Numbered from the stretch's first letter, positions 6,964 to 13,765 are shown. The stretch is 17,026 nucleotides of DNA from Acidimicrobiia bacterium UBA4744 (GCA_002403855.1 DHIO01000016.1:10976-28001), one strand, 5' to 3'. The notes: a model not told the origin generated them from the sequence alone. Translations and numbers: made by a program.

Positions 6964-7959
6964 ATGAGCGAACAATCATTGCGTCCCCTCGGCCTGGGCG
7001 AGATCATCGACACCGCGTTCAAGATCTACACCCGCCACTGGCGCTCGCTGATGCTGCTGGTAGGTGCGGTGGTGGTTCCGGCGGGGATTGCCTCGTATCT
7101 GATCCTGAATGCCGCAGTTCCTCCAGACCTCACCCGGCAGCTCAACGATCCCGCGCCGGTCATCGATGAGGCACTCCTCAACGACATGCTGCGGTTTCTC
7201 GGAGCCGCGCTGGCCGCCGCGGTGATCCAGTCTGCCGCAGCGGTACTGGCATCGGCCGGAAGCGTTCGGGCGGTCGCCGAGATCTACCTTGGTATCGAGC
7301 CGGATTGGCGGAGGTCGCTCAGAACGGCGGCAGGTCGCCTACCGTCCATCCTGATTGCCGGTCTGCTCATGATCGCGGCCATTTTCGCCTTGAGTGGCGG
7401 GGTCTGGTTGCTGGTCGCCGTCACCGCATCCACGTCAAACGGTGGCAGCGCCCTGGCGGCGCTGTCGCTCTTCGCTTGGCTGGTTCTCGTTCCTTGGCTG
7501 GTCATCTCGTGGGCTCCGGCAATTCCGGTCCTGGTCGTCGAAAAGACCTCGCCCCCCGGTGCCCTGTCGCGATCGTTCGGCCTCGTCCGCGGCCGGTGGT
7601 GGCCCACATTCGGCACGCTGCTCACTACTTCGTTGATTGTCGCGGTGTTGAGCGGGATTGCTTCGCGGATCATCCAGTCGTTCCTACCCGACGGCGGGGG
7701 ATTGATTGGAGGTATGGCCGTTTCGGTGGCCATTGCCGTTGCGACCACGCCTTTCGTCGTCTGCGTCCTGGCAGTGCTGTATTTCGATCTCCGCACCCGT
7801 CACGAACCGTTCGACCTCGTCCGGTTGGCTGCGGACGTCGGCGCACCGCCCCCTGCGCCCCCGACGGGATCTGCCCCACCTTCGCTCCCCCCAGATCGGC
7901 CGGATTGGCCGCCGCTACCGCCGGAGCCGAATGGAGACGCCCCGCCACCTCTCGGGTAA
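6964..7959 (+). CDS. Polytopic membrane protein with proline-rich C-terminal tail
   Basis: The product is 331 residues from the ATG at 6964. It opens with LRPLGLGEIIDTAFKIYTRHWRSL, a pattern common in actinobacterial membrane proteins related to the glycerophosphodiester phosphodiesterase membrane domain. About five or six membrane segments can be seen (roughly 28-50, 77-105, 125-157, 163-192, 216-238, 248-275). A conserved-looking ALSRSFGLVRGRWWPTFG loop (200-217) and YFDLRTRHEPFDL (273-285) follow the family pattern. The last 40 residues are a disordered, Pro-rich tail. No catalytic motif is visible, so the function is unknown. An in-frame TTG at 6868 would add 32 Arg/Gly-rich residues and was not chosen. 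The next gene, bpa, follows after 20 bases and is probably co-transcribed. Confidence 0.8.
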   Translation: MSEQSLRPLGLGEIIDTAFKIYTRHWRSLMLLVGAVVVPAGIASYLILNAAVPPDLTRQLNDPAPVIDEALLNDMLRFLGAALAAAVIQSAAAVLASAGSVRAVAEIYLGIEPDWRRSLRTAAGRLPSILIAGLLMIAAIFALSGGVWLLVAVTASTSNGGSALAALSLFAWLVLVPWLVISWAPAIPVLVVEKTSPPGALSRSFGLVRGRWWPTFGTLLTTSLIVAVLSGIASRIIQSFLPDGGGLIGGMAVSVAIAVATTPFVVCVLAVLYFDLRTRHEPFDLVRLAADVGAPPPAPPTGSAPPSLPPDRPDWPPLPPEPNGDAPPPLG

Positions 7960-7979
7960 CCTGAGCAGGAGAGGAAAAG

Positions 7980-8447
7980 GTGAGCATGACAGAGGAACCA
8001 GTCCGACCTGAGGTAGTCGCCGACGAGCCCGACGCAAAGGGCGACGGTTCGACGATCAGCGAACCGACCAAGCTGATCCGGATCGCATCCATGACCCGAG
8101 CCACACTCGACGAGGTTCGCCAGGCGCCGCTCGACGAGGCAGGACGCAAACGACTGCTCGAGATCTACCGCCGGTCGATCGACGAGCTGAAAGAGGTGCT
8201 GTCGCCCGACCTGCGCGAGGAACTCGATGAGGTCTTCCTCCCCCTCACCAGCGATGTCCCCTCCGAATCAGAGTTGCGGGTTGCCCAAGCGCAACTGGTC
8301 GGATGGCTCGAGGGTCTCTTCCACGGCATCCAGGCGAGCCTCTGGAGCCAGCAGATGGCTGCCCAGGCGCAACTGGCTGAGGTCCGCCAGAAGAAGGCGC
8401 TCGAGGGACGCACCGACGACAAGTCGTACCCCGGCGTGTACCTCTAG
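7980..8447 (+). CDS. bpa: Bacterial proteasome activator Bpa/PafE
   Basis: This 155-residue protein closely follows the pattern of Mycobacterium tuberculosis Bpa (Rv3780), the ATP-independent ring that opens the 20S proteasome gate. Shared blocks are LIRIASMTRATLDEVRQAPLDEAGRKRL (32-59), LSPDLREELD (74-83), and the hallmark ELRVAQAQLVGWLEGLFHGIQASLWSQQMAAQAQL (98-132). The C-terminus is GVYL, matching the GQYL end whose penultimate tyrosine docks into the alpha-ring pockets. The N-terminal 30 residues are acidic and probably disordered. GTG at 7980 is preferred because AGGAG lies 8 bases upstream; ATG at 7986 is the alternative. The genome should also encode 20S alpha and beta subunits, not in this window. 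It follows the membrane protein by 20 bases. Confidence 0.93.
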   Translation: MSMTEEPVRPEVVADEPDAKGDGSTISEPTKLIRIASMTRATLDEVRQAPLDEAGRKRLLEIYRRSIDELKEVLSPDLREELDEVFLPLTSDVPSESELRVAQAQLVGWLEGLFHGIQASLWSQQMAAQAQLAEVRQKKALEGRTDDKSYPGVYL

Positions 8448-8586
8448 GTGCCGAAAATCCGGGGCATCGCCGTTGCCGGAGAAGAGCCAACCAGTCGGTG
8501 CCATCCCCCGGGCAAACCGGTTAGAGGCGTGCTACGACTCCCGCCGAAGAGGTACCGCTTGGGGGGATCGTCTGCAACCGCATCGG

Positions 8587-8606
8587 GGTGACGAAACCTC
8601 GTCACC
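8587..8606. terminator. Perfect hairpin between convergent bpa and the 58-residue gene
   Basis: GGTGACGA (8587-8594) pairs with TCGTCACC (8599-8606) around an AACC loop. It lies 140 bases after the bpa stop and about 60 bases beyond the converging minus-strand gene. No T-run follows, as is common for high-GC actinobacterial terminators. A regulatory palindrome is the alternative. The rest of 8448-8664 holds no gene I can support. Confidence 0.5.
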
Positions 8607-8654
8607 AGATTCGGACCCGGGGTCCCCGACCCCCCGGTCGAGTTGATGCCGCCC

Positions 8655-8673
8655 GCCGGAACCCCTAGCCGGC
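8655..8673 (-). terminator. Hairpin over the stop codon of the 58-residue gene
   Basis: GCCGG (8655-8659) pairs with CCGGC (8669-8673) with a 9-base loop containing the TAG stop (8667-8665 on the minus strand). It is weaker than the hairpins at 6531 and 12556 but has the same placement. Confidence 0.4.
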
Positions 8674-8841
8674 CTTCTGCTTGCGGACGGGTTGTAGAAC
8701 GGCACCCGACAGCGAACTCACATGGCCGTCGTCCCAGAGAACCTCAACGTTGTCACCCTTGACCTTGGTGACCTTGCCGGTACGGCCCGTCTGTCCGACC
8801 TTCTTCGTCAACTCACGAACATGCATTCCAACCCGCAGCAC
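8665..8841 (-). CDS. 58-residue SH3/KOW-like basic protein
   Basis: From the GTG at 8841 the product is 58 residues: a short beta-rich domain with GRTGKVTKVKGDNVEVLWDD (about 19-38) followed by GHVSSLSGAVLQPV and a basic tail. The GxTGxVxxVxGDxVxVxWDDG pattern resembles SH3-like or KOW barrels (DUF1918 has a similar style), but I cannot name the family. The start is set by a textbook AAGGAGGTGA ending 7 bases upstream, and a good promoter precedes it. An ATG five codons later is too far from the ribosome site. The longer reading to 8952 runs through the promoter and is rejected. The strong signals suggest an abundant protein, perhaps nucleic-acid or ribosome associated; that role is inference. 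Confidence 0.8.
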   Translation of the reverse strand: MLRVGMHVRELTKKVGQTGRTGKVTKVKGDNVEVLWDDGHVSSLSGAVLQPVRKQKAG

Positions 8842-8865
8842 GTCGCCTTCACCTCCTTTTTGCGA

Positions 8866-8895
8866 AGTATACGGAAACGGTGCCGTCGGTCTCCA
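8866..8895 (-). promoter_or_regulatory. Strong-looking promoter of the 58-residue gene
   Basis: On the minus strand, TGGAGA (8895-8890) is followed after 18 bases by TATACT (8871-8866). Transcription would start near 8859, giving a leader of about 18 bases that holds the AAGGAGGTGA ribosome site. The -10 matches the consensus at 5 of 6 positions, the -35 at 4 of 6. Confidence 0.6.
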
Positions 8896-8906
8896 GTGGA
8901 ACCCGC

Positions 8907-8931
8907 CGGCCGCAGCCGACAGTGCCGGCCG
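8907..8931 (-). terminator. Possible GC-rich terminator after the ClC gene
   Basis: Two copies of GCCGGCCG (8905-8912 and 8924-8931) contain CGGCCG cores that can pair across a 13-base loop. They lie 31-57 bases after the ClC stop and before the next promoter, so they may separate the two transcription units. A GCCGACA direct repeat (8915-8921, 8928-8934) overlaps them. The evidence is weak. Confidence 0.3.
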
Positions 8932-8961
8932 ACAACCTGCGCACCGGGGCATCAGCCACTC

Positions 8962-11028
8962 CTACCCTCGCTCCGGCTTCTCCGATGCCTCGATGACCGG
9001 AATCTCCGCGGTCGGTTCGTCGCCGGTGGCGTTGAGCCGCTCGATGACGGCCATCCTGGCTTCCGGAGTAGCGAAAGCGGTGAGCACGTCGTCTCGCTCC
9101 AGCCGGGTATTCCCGGTCGGCACGTAGACGACCCGGCCCCGGCGTACCGAGACGATCGTGCATCCTTCCGGCCAGCTGACCTGGCTGAGGTACCTGCCGT
9201 CTGCCATCGAACCGGAGGGGATCCTGAAATCGAAGAATTCGGCTCCCGGTTGCGTGCGCCTGCGAAGTCGATCGCGGGCCAGCTCGTGGTCGGTCTTGGC
9301 GCTCAATGCCTGGTGATAGGCGCGCACCGCGTCCTCCCTTCGGAACATCCCGACCAAACGGGATACGTCGTTTTCGGCAACGACGGGTAGACGGCCGACG
9401 CCGAGAGCTGCCATTCGTTCGAGCGCAACACTGACCGGCGTGCTGGGAGACACCGTCACCGGGCGGCGAGTCATCACCTCTGCCACACTCACGGACTCCG
9501 ACGGTCCGGCGGCGCGGAGCACGTCCGTGATACTCACAACGCCGGCCAGCCGGTCGTTCTCGTCGAGGACGGCTGCTCCGTGTCGACGACCCCGGTCGAG
9601 TATCTCCAATACCTCGCGCGCTTGCATGCCCACCGGCACGGACAGGGCATCGAGCGACATCACCTCGCCGACCTGCACCGTATCGAGGACATCTACCTCG
9701 CTCGATCTGACTAGCTGCACTCCCTTTCGCCGGAGAGGCATCGTATACACCGATTCTGGATGGATCAGATCGGTTATCAGAGTGGCCAGGACCACCGCCA
9801 GCATCAGAGGAAGCACCAGTTTGTAATCCTGGGTGATCTCGAAGACGATCAGGATCGAGGTGAGGGGCGCCCGGGCCACGGCTGCAAAGGTGGCCGCCAT
9901 CCCCACCACCGCAAACGCACCCGGTCGCAGCGGGGAAATGCTCCACACCGGGGCCAACAGCTCCCCAAAGGCTGCTCCCAGCGTCGCTCCGATGAACAGA
10001 CTGGGCATGAACGCCCCGCCGGAGGCGTGCGACCCAATCGTCACCGAGGTGGCAACGACCTTGAGTCCTGCCAGGAGCAGGAGGATCCACCACAACTCGT
10101 TCCCCAGCAGACTGAAATCGAGAACCTCCGCAACGAAGGCCTGGCCGGTCCCGAGAATGCGGGGTTCGAAGAAACCGATACCCGCCACGAACAGCCCGGC
10201 CAAGAGCGGTTTCAGCCAACCATGGCGGGCGAAGTGCCCGCCCAGTTCTTCGGTCCAGTTCAGCATGCGCAACAACGCGTACCCGGCCACTACGGCCAGC
10301 AGACCGAGCGCCGCATACAAGAGAAGCTCTCGGGGGTCGAGCAACGAGTACTGCGGGGCCTCCAAGAGCCGCTCCTCGCCGACGAGGCTCTTGGTAGTAA
10401 CGGCGGCCGCGACCGATGCCACCACCACGGCACTCAGGTGGCGCACGGAAAAGGTGCGGAGCAGCACCTCCATGGCAAACAGCATCCCGGCAATGGGGGC
10501 ATTGAAGCTGGCGCCGATGGCGGCGCCGGCCCCGGCCGCTACCAGACTGCGGATCTTGTCTTCGCCGATCCGGGACCGCCGCGCTACCGACGATCCGATG
10601 GTCGCACCGATCTGAACGATGGGACCCTCCCTGCCCGCCGAACCGCCGCCTCCCAGAGTGAGAGCGGTGGCGAGGATCTTCAGAGGGACCCCCCGGGTCG
10701 GGAGATAGCCGGAATGGACGGCCAGTCCGGCAATAGCTTCCGGGACTCCGTCGCCCGCCACCTCCGGTGCAAAACGATGCCCGATCCACCAGGCGCCCAG
10801 CAGGCCGAGGGGTACGCTGGCAAAGAGCACGTAGCGCCCGGCGTCGGTAGCTTCGGTCGCTATCCAATCGACGGCCTGCTCGATCCAGGAGATGACCTCG
10901 ATCAGGAGCGCCGCCCCACCGCCCACCAACGCCCCGACCAACAGCGCCAGGCCCAGGAACCAGGCCGTCTCGGCTTGACCGAGCGCCCACCGGCGCGGTG
11001 ATCGTATCTTTGGCTGGGGGTCGGTCAT
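8962..11028 (-). CDS. ClC-family chloride channel/antiporter with CBS pair and TrkA_C domain
   Basis: This 688-residue membrane protein moves chloride or a similar anion. The ClC core (about 20-430) carries GDGVPE (92-97, where many members have GSGIPE), GREGP (132-136) with the gating glutamate E134, FNAPIAGMLFAMEV (175-188), and GGAFMP (337-342). By motif alignment with E. coli ClC-ec1, the position of proton glutamate E203 is V188 here, as in ClC channels. Two CBS domains (about 452-508 and 514-570) and a TrkA_C/RCK_C-like domain (about 590-655) form a cytosolic regulatory part, suggesting nucleotide control. The ATG at 11028 is preferred, with GAGG 4 bases upstream; the longer reading to 11070 lacks such a site. 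It diverges from the nitrobindin gene. Confidence 0.93.
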   Translation of the reverse strand: MTDPQPKIRSPRRWALGQAETAWFLGLALLVGALVGGGAALLIEVISWIEQAVDWIATEATDAGRYVLFASVPLGLLGAWWIGHRFAPEVAGDGVPEAIAGLAVHSGYLPTRGVPLKILATALTLGGGGSAGREGPIVQIGATIGSSVARRSRIGEDKIRSLVAAGAGAAIGASFNAPIAGMLFAMEVLLRTFSVRHLSAVVVASVAAAVTTKSLVGEERLLEAPQYSLLDPRELLLYAALGLLAVVAGYALLRMLNWTEELGGHFARHGWLKPLLAGLFVAGIGFFEPRILGTGQAFVAEVLDFSLLGNELWWILLLLAGLKVVATSVTIGSHASGGAFMPSLFIGATLGAAFGELLAPVWSISPLRPGAFAVVGMAATFAAVARAPLTSILIVFEITQDYKLVLPLMLAVVLATLITDLIHPESVYTMPLRRKGVQLVRSSEVDVLDTVQVGEVMSLDALSVPVGMQAREVLEILDRGRRHGAAVLDENDRLAGVVSITDVLRAAGPSESVSVAEVMTRRPVTVSPSTPVSVALERMAALGVGRLPVVAENDVSRLVGMFRREDAVRAYHQALSAKTDHELARDRLRRRTQPGAEFFDFRIPSGSMADGRYLSQVSWPEGCTIVSVRRGRVVYVPTGNTRLERDDVLTAFATPEARMAVIERLNATGDEPTAEIPVIEASEKPERG

Positions 11029-11132
11029 GGTGCCTCGCTGGGCGAGTGGATGTGCGCGCCCAACATACACCGGAATGTCCGATGCGCTGAACCACGGTTA
11101 CGCTGGGCGAAGCTTCAAGGAGGTCCGGCACC

Positions 11133-11612
11133 ATGAGCGAAGTAGCAGTGCACCCGGCCGTCGAACCATTGGCCTTTCTCCTCGGCCGCTGGAAGGGCGA
11201 AGGCAAGGGTGAGTATCCGACGATCGAACCCTTCACCTATGGAGAAGAGATCGAGTACTCCCACACGGGCAGGCCCTTCTTGTACTACGTGCAGAAGACC
11301 TGGAATCCCGCCGACGGGTACCCGCTCCATTCGGAAGCCGGGTACCTGAGACCGGTGGCAGAAGGTCGAGTTGAGCTGGTCCTCGCCCAGCCGAGCGGCA
11401 TCACCGAGATACTGGCCGGTTCTCTCAACGGTTCGCTGATCGAAATGACCAGCACATTGGTCGGGGTGAGTCCGACCGCCAAGCAAGTCTCCGCCGTCCG
11501 ACGGGTCATCTCAGTGGCCGGAAGTACGCTCAGCTACCAACTCGACATGGCCGCAGTGGCCCAGGACATGAGCATCCATCTGCGGGCCGACCTCCAGAAG
11601 GCGGAAGCCTGA
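11133..11612 (+). CDS. Nitrobindin-family haem-binding protein (FABP-like, DUF1794)
   Basis: This 159-residue cytosolic beta-barrel protein resembles nitrobindins, the ferric-haem proteins that bind NO and isomerise peroxynitrite (the M. tuberculosis member is Rv2717c). The signature GxWxGxG appears as LGRWKGEGKGEYPTIEPFTYGEE (17-39). The expected proximal haem ligand near the C-terminus is H149 in MSIHLRADL. Length is normal for the stand-alone bacterial form. GGAGG lies 9 bases before the ATG. The 104-base gap to the divergent ClC gene should hold both promoters, and TACGCT at 11099-11104 is a possible -10. Nothing in the neighbourhood suggests a dedicated NO-response operon. Confidence 0.9.
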   Translation: MSEVAVHPAVEPLAFLLGRWKGEGKGEYPTIEPFTYGEEIEYSHTGRPFLYYVQKTWNPADGYPLHSEAGYLRPVAEGRVELVLAQPSGITEILAGSLNGSLIEMTSTLVGVSPTAKQVSAVRRVISVAGSTLSYQLDMAAVAQDMSIHLRADLQKAEA

Positions 11613-11614
11613 GG
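11591..11614 (+). terminator. Weak hairpin spanning the nitrobindin stop codon
   Basis: CCTC (11591-11594), a 4-base bulge, AGGC (11599-11602), loop GGAA, GCCT (11607-11610) and GAGG (11611-11614) fold back with the TGA inside the descending arm. The stem is short and bulged, so it is uncertain. Confidence 0.25.
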
Positions 11615-11685
11615 TTACCGAGTCCCGAGCCGGGGTTGGCGACCGTTCGCTCGTCCCCGACGACTAGGTGCGTTGTTGGCCGTTG

Positions 11686-11720
11686 CCCGGAGCCTGCAAC
11701 TCGAAGCTCGAAGCTCTAGG
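11686..11720. repeat. 7-base repeat block C
   Basis: Five heptamers in register are seen on the plus strand: CCCGGAG, CCTGCAA, CTCGAAG, CTCGAAG, CTCTAGG. Two are identical, and the first three align with block B at 3725-3745. The block ends inside the proposed -10 of the next gene, just upstream of its start. Confidence 0.5.
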
Positions 11721-11722
11721 TT
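11717..11722 (+). promoter_or_regulatory. Possible -10 element for a leaderless membrane-protein gene
   Basis: TAGGTT is placed 6 bases before the GTG at 11729, the same spacing as TACAAT before htrA. No proper Shine-Dalgarno sequence is present. The last heptamer of repeat block C overlaps it. Confidence 0.4.
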
Positions 11723-11728
11723 CCTTCT

Positions 11729-12577
11729 GTGCGTCGTCTCACGTCCATCACAGCTTTTGCTCGCACCATCGACCCGCGCCTGCGAACCCACCAGTTCCAT
11801 CTGGCGGTCGCCGTCTTCGGTGGGTTGCTGGTGCTGGCGGTCGATGTCGACCGGCTCGGCTCGATCACCATGGCCTTGAACCCGGCGGTCAACGCGGGGG
11901 TGACGGTGTTCCTCGCGTGGGCGATCACGCGAGAGATCGACCCCGACGAGGTGCGCACTGCCCATCTGGCTGCCGTGCTCGCCGTAGCGGGGCGCTTGCT
12001 GACCGGTCCGGGCAACCTGGCCGGGTTGATCATGCTGCTCCTGGCGGCCCGGGTCACTCTTCGTAGTACCGGGCTGCAGCCCACGTTGCTGGACGGCTTC
12101 GTCTTCCTGCCGGCCGCGGCGTTCTTCGCCGGCAGGACGGTCACGGGATGGATGGCGGCCCTCGTCCTCGCCTATGCCCTGGCTCGCGACCACCGCCTCC
12201 CTGATCCGGCCCCCGCCCGCAGCCTGGTTGCAGCCTTCCTGGTGTCGGCCGCCGCATCCGGGAGCGTGATCGCTGCCGGCGCCTTTGGATCCGGATGGCC
12301 GGTGCCGGAACCGGTTCCGTTGATACTCATGGCCGTCGGCGTGATCTCCGGGCTCGTCCTCCCGGGGTACCTACCGATGTCCAAGACCGACTACACGGGA
12401 GAGATGCTCGACTACCTCCGCCTTCGCTCCGCCCGATGGACGCTGCTGGTCGGCGGTACGGTGACCGCCCTGGTGGCAGGAGGCCCGGCCGTTGCCGGCT
12501 TGAGCGCACTATGGCTGGGGTTGACGGCGGCCACGTTGATCGCTCGAAAACTGGTGCCGGCCTTCGGGCCGGCTTGA
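11729..12577 (+). CDS. Unrecognised polytopic membrane protein
   Basis: The product is 282 residues with about seven or eight hydrophobic segments (roughly 24-40, 50-66, 77-109, 122-151, 165-187, 195-215, 236-256, 258-275). Short charged loops separate them, including REIDPDEVRTAH (68-79) and LPMSKTDYTGEMLDYLRLRSARW (215-237). No transporter, enzyme or signalling motif is recognisable. The N-terminus (MRRLTSITAFARTIDPRLRTHQFH) is cytosolic by the positive-inside rule. The start is a GTG without a clear ribosome site, consistent with a leaderless transcript. Coding character is clear from continuous alternation of hydrophobic helices and charged loops. A UUCG-capped hairpin covers its last codons. 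It is probably transcribed on its own. Confidence 0.78.
   Translation: MRRLTSITAFARTIDPRLRTHQFHLAVAVFGGLLVLAVDVDRLGSITMALNPAVNAGVTVFLAWAITREIDPDEVRTAHLAAVLAVAGRLLTGPGNLAGLIMLLLAARVTLRSTGLQPTLLDGFVFLPAAAFFAGRTVTGWMAALVLAYALARDHRLPDPAPARSLVAAFLVSAAASGSVIAAGAFGSGWPVPEPVPLILMAVGVISGLVLPGYLPMSKTDYTGEMLDYLRLRSARWTLLVGGTVTALVAGGPAVAGLSALWLGLTAATLIARKLVPAFGPA
12556..12573 (+). terminator. UUCG-capped hairpin in the last codons of the membrane-protein gene
   Basis: GCCGGCC (12556-12562) and GGCCGGC (12567-12573) pair perfectly around TTCG, giving a C(UUCG)G tetraloop, one of the most stable known. It ends one base before the TGA (12575-12577). A separate palindrome, CCACCGGTGG, follows at 12578-12587. 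There is no T-run, so termination is likely but not certain. Confidence 0.6.
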
Positions 12578-12642
12578 CCACCGGTGGCGGCCGACCTCGG
12601 TACCCGTCCCGCCCGACGCTCCTCGTCAATCCCGACGTTTCC

Positions 12643-12658
12643 TGCCCCAAACCGGGCA
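12643..12658 (-). terminator. Weak hairpin after the ABC ATPase gene
   Basis: TGCCC (12643-12647) pairs with GGGCA (12654-12658) across a 6-base loop, just beyond the ATPase stop at 12665. It could end the minus-strand operon. The stem is only 5 base pairs. Confidence 0.25.
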
Positions 12659-12664
12659 CTCGGC

Positions 12665-13765
12665 TCAGAGGGCTGCGCCCCCGGCCGGTTCGAAGAAGTG
12701 GAGATGGTGCGGGTCCACGGAAAGCTCGATGAGATTGCCCGAGACCGGCCGTTGATCGCCCTTGAAACGGACCTTGACACGCCACGCGCCGATGGTCACC
12801 CAGGCCTGTACGAAGGACCCGGCATCTTCAACCCGTCCGACTGTGCCGTGCAGGCATTCAGTGAAGGGGGTCCCGGGAGCGGCCACCACCAGGTGTTCCG
12901 GCCGAATACCGACGATGACTGCTCCGTCGAGGTGAGCCTCCAAGCCCGGCCGGGTGGACACGACCGACCGATCTACCAGCAACCGATCGTTGCCGAGCGG
13001 CAACCACCAGCCGTTTTCAGCCCTCTCGAGCCGAACGGTCGTGTAGTTCAGTTCTCCAACGAACCCGGCGACGAACAGCGAGGCCGGTTTGTGATAGACC
13101 GCCCGGGGGGTGTCCACCTGACTCAGGACGCCGTTCTCATCGAGAACGGCCACTCGATCTCCGAGCGCCATGGCCTCCCGTTCGTCGTTCGTGACATACA
13201 CCGTCGTCGTGCCGAGATCCCGATGCAATCGCGCTATCTCCAGCCGCGTCCGTTCCCGGATCCGAGCATCGAGCGTCGCCAGGGGTTCGTCCATGAGCAG
13301 AACGCGGCTCTCTTTCACCAGCGCCCGGGCGGTGGCGACCGAGTGCTGGTGACCGGCCGAAAGCTCACGCGGCATCTTGCCCAACAAGGCCCGGATCCCC
13401 AGTTGCGATGCTTCGGCCTCTACTTCCCGGTCGGCGTCCGGCTTGGGGACTTTGCGCATTGCCAGCGGGAATCCGATGTTGTCACGGACGGAAAGGTGCG
13501 TGTACAACACACCATCCTGCTGAACCATCGCCACCATCCGGTCGCGAGCAGCCACGTCCGTGACGTCCTCATCATCAAAGAGAACTCTGCCTCCGGTCGG
13601 TACTTCCAGGCCGGCGATCAGCCGCAGAATCGTCGATTTGCCGGATCCGGAAGGACCGAGCAACACCATCAACTCGCCCGCCTCAATATGCAGATTCAAG
13701 CCTTCCAAGACGGTGGCTTGCCTGGCAAACGTCTTGGAGACATCGACCAGGGTCACCGATGTCAT
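12665..13765 (-). CDS. MalK/UgpC-like ABC transporter ATPase with altered signature and switch motifs
   Basis: This 366-residue protein has the layout of carbohydrate-importer ATPases: a nucleotide-binding domain (1-235) and a C-terminal OB/TOBE regulatory part (about 240-360, with VGIRPEHLVV at 285-294). Walker A is GPSGSGKST (37-45), the Q-loop is Q83, Walker B is RVLLMDEP (154-161) with E160, and the D-loop is ATLDAR. Two core motifs differ from the norm: the signature reads LSAGHQHSVATARAL (135-149) instead of LSGGQxQRVAxxRAL, and the switch histidine of VTHDQ is asparagine, N193 in VTNDE. ATP hydrolysis may be slow or absent. No permease or binding protein is adjacent. The ATG at 13765 overlaps the pabBC stop (ATGA), so it is translationally coupled. 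A rewired importer ATPase or a regulatory protein are both possible. Confidence 0.9.
   Translation of the reverse strand: MTSVTLVDVSKTFARQATVLEGLNLHIEAGELMVLLGPSGSGKSTILRLIAGLEVPTGGRVLFDDEDVTDVAARDRMVAMVQQDGVLYTHLSVRDNIGFPLAMRKVPKPDADREVEAEASQLGIRALLGKMPRELSAGHQHSVATARALVKESRVLLMDEPLATLDARIRERTRLEIARLHRDLGTTTVYVTNDEREAMALGDRVAVLDENGVLSQVDTPRAVYHKPASLFVAGFVGELNYTTVRLERAENGWWLPLGNDRLLVDRSVVSTRPGLEAHLDGAVIVGIRPEHLVVAAPGTPFTECLHGTVGRVEDAGSFVQAWVTIGAWRVKVRFKGDQRPVSGNLIELSVDPHHLHFFEPAGGAAL

Noticed and set aside
8613..8625. 13-base palindrome GGACCCGGGGTCC as an operator
   Set aside because: It lies in a gap between convergent genes with no promoter beside it, and short GC palindromes arise readily at this base composition.
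8849..11236. A 795-codon open frame on the minus strand overlapping the ClC gene
   Set aside because: The product is Arg/Gly/Pro-rich without domains, while the other minus frame gives an excellent ClC-CBS-TrkA_C protein. Long empty frames are expected opposite or beside high-GC genes.
12578..12587. Palindrome CCACCGGTGG as a binding site
   Set aside because: It follows directly after a stop codon and terminator-like hairpin and precedes no start; there is no evidence beyond symmetry.
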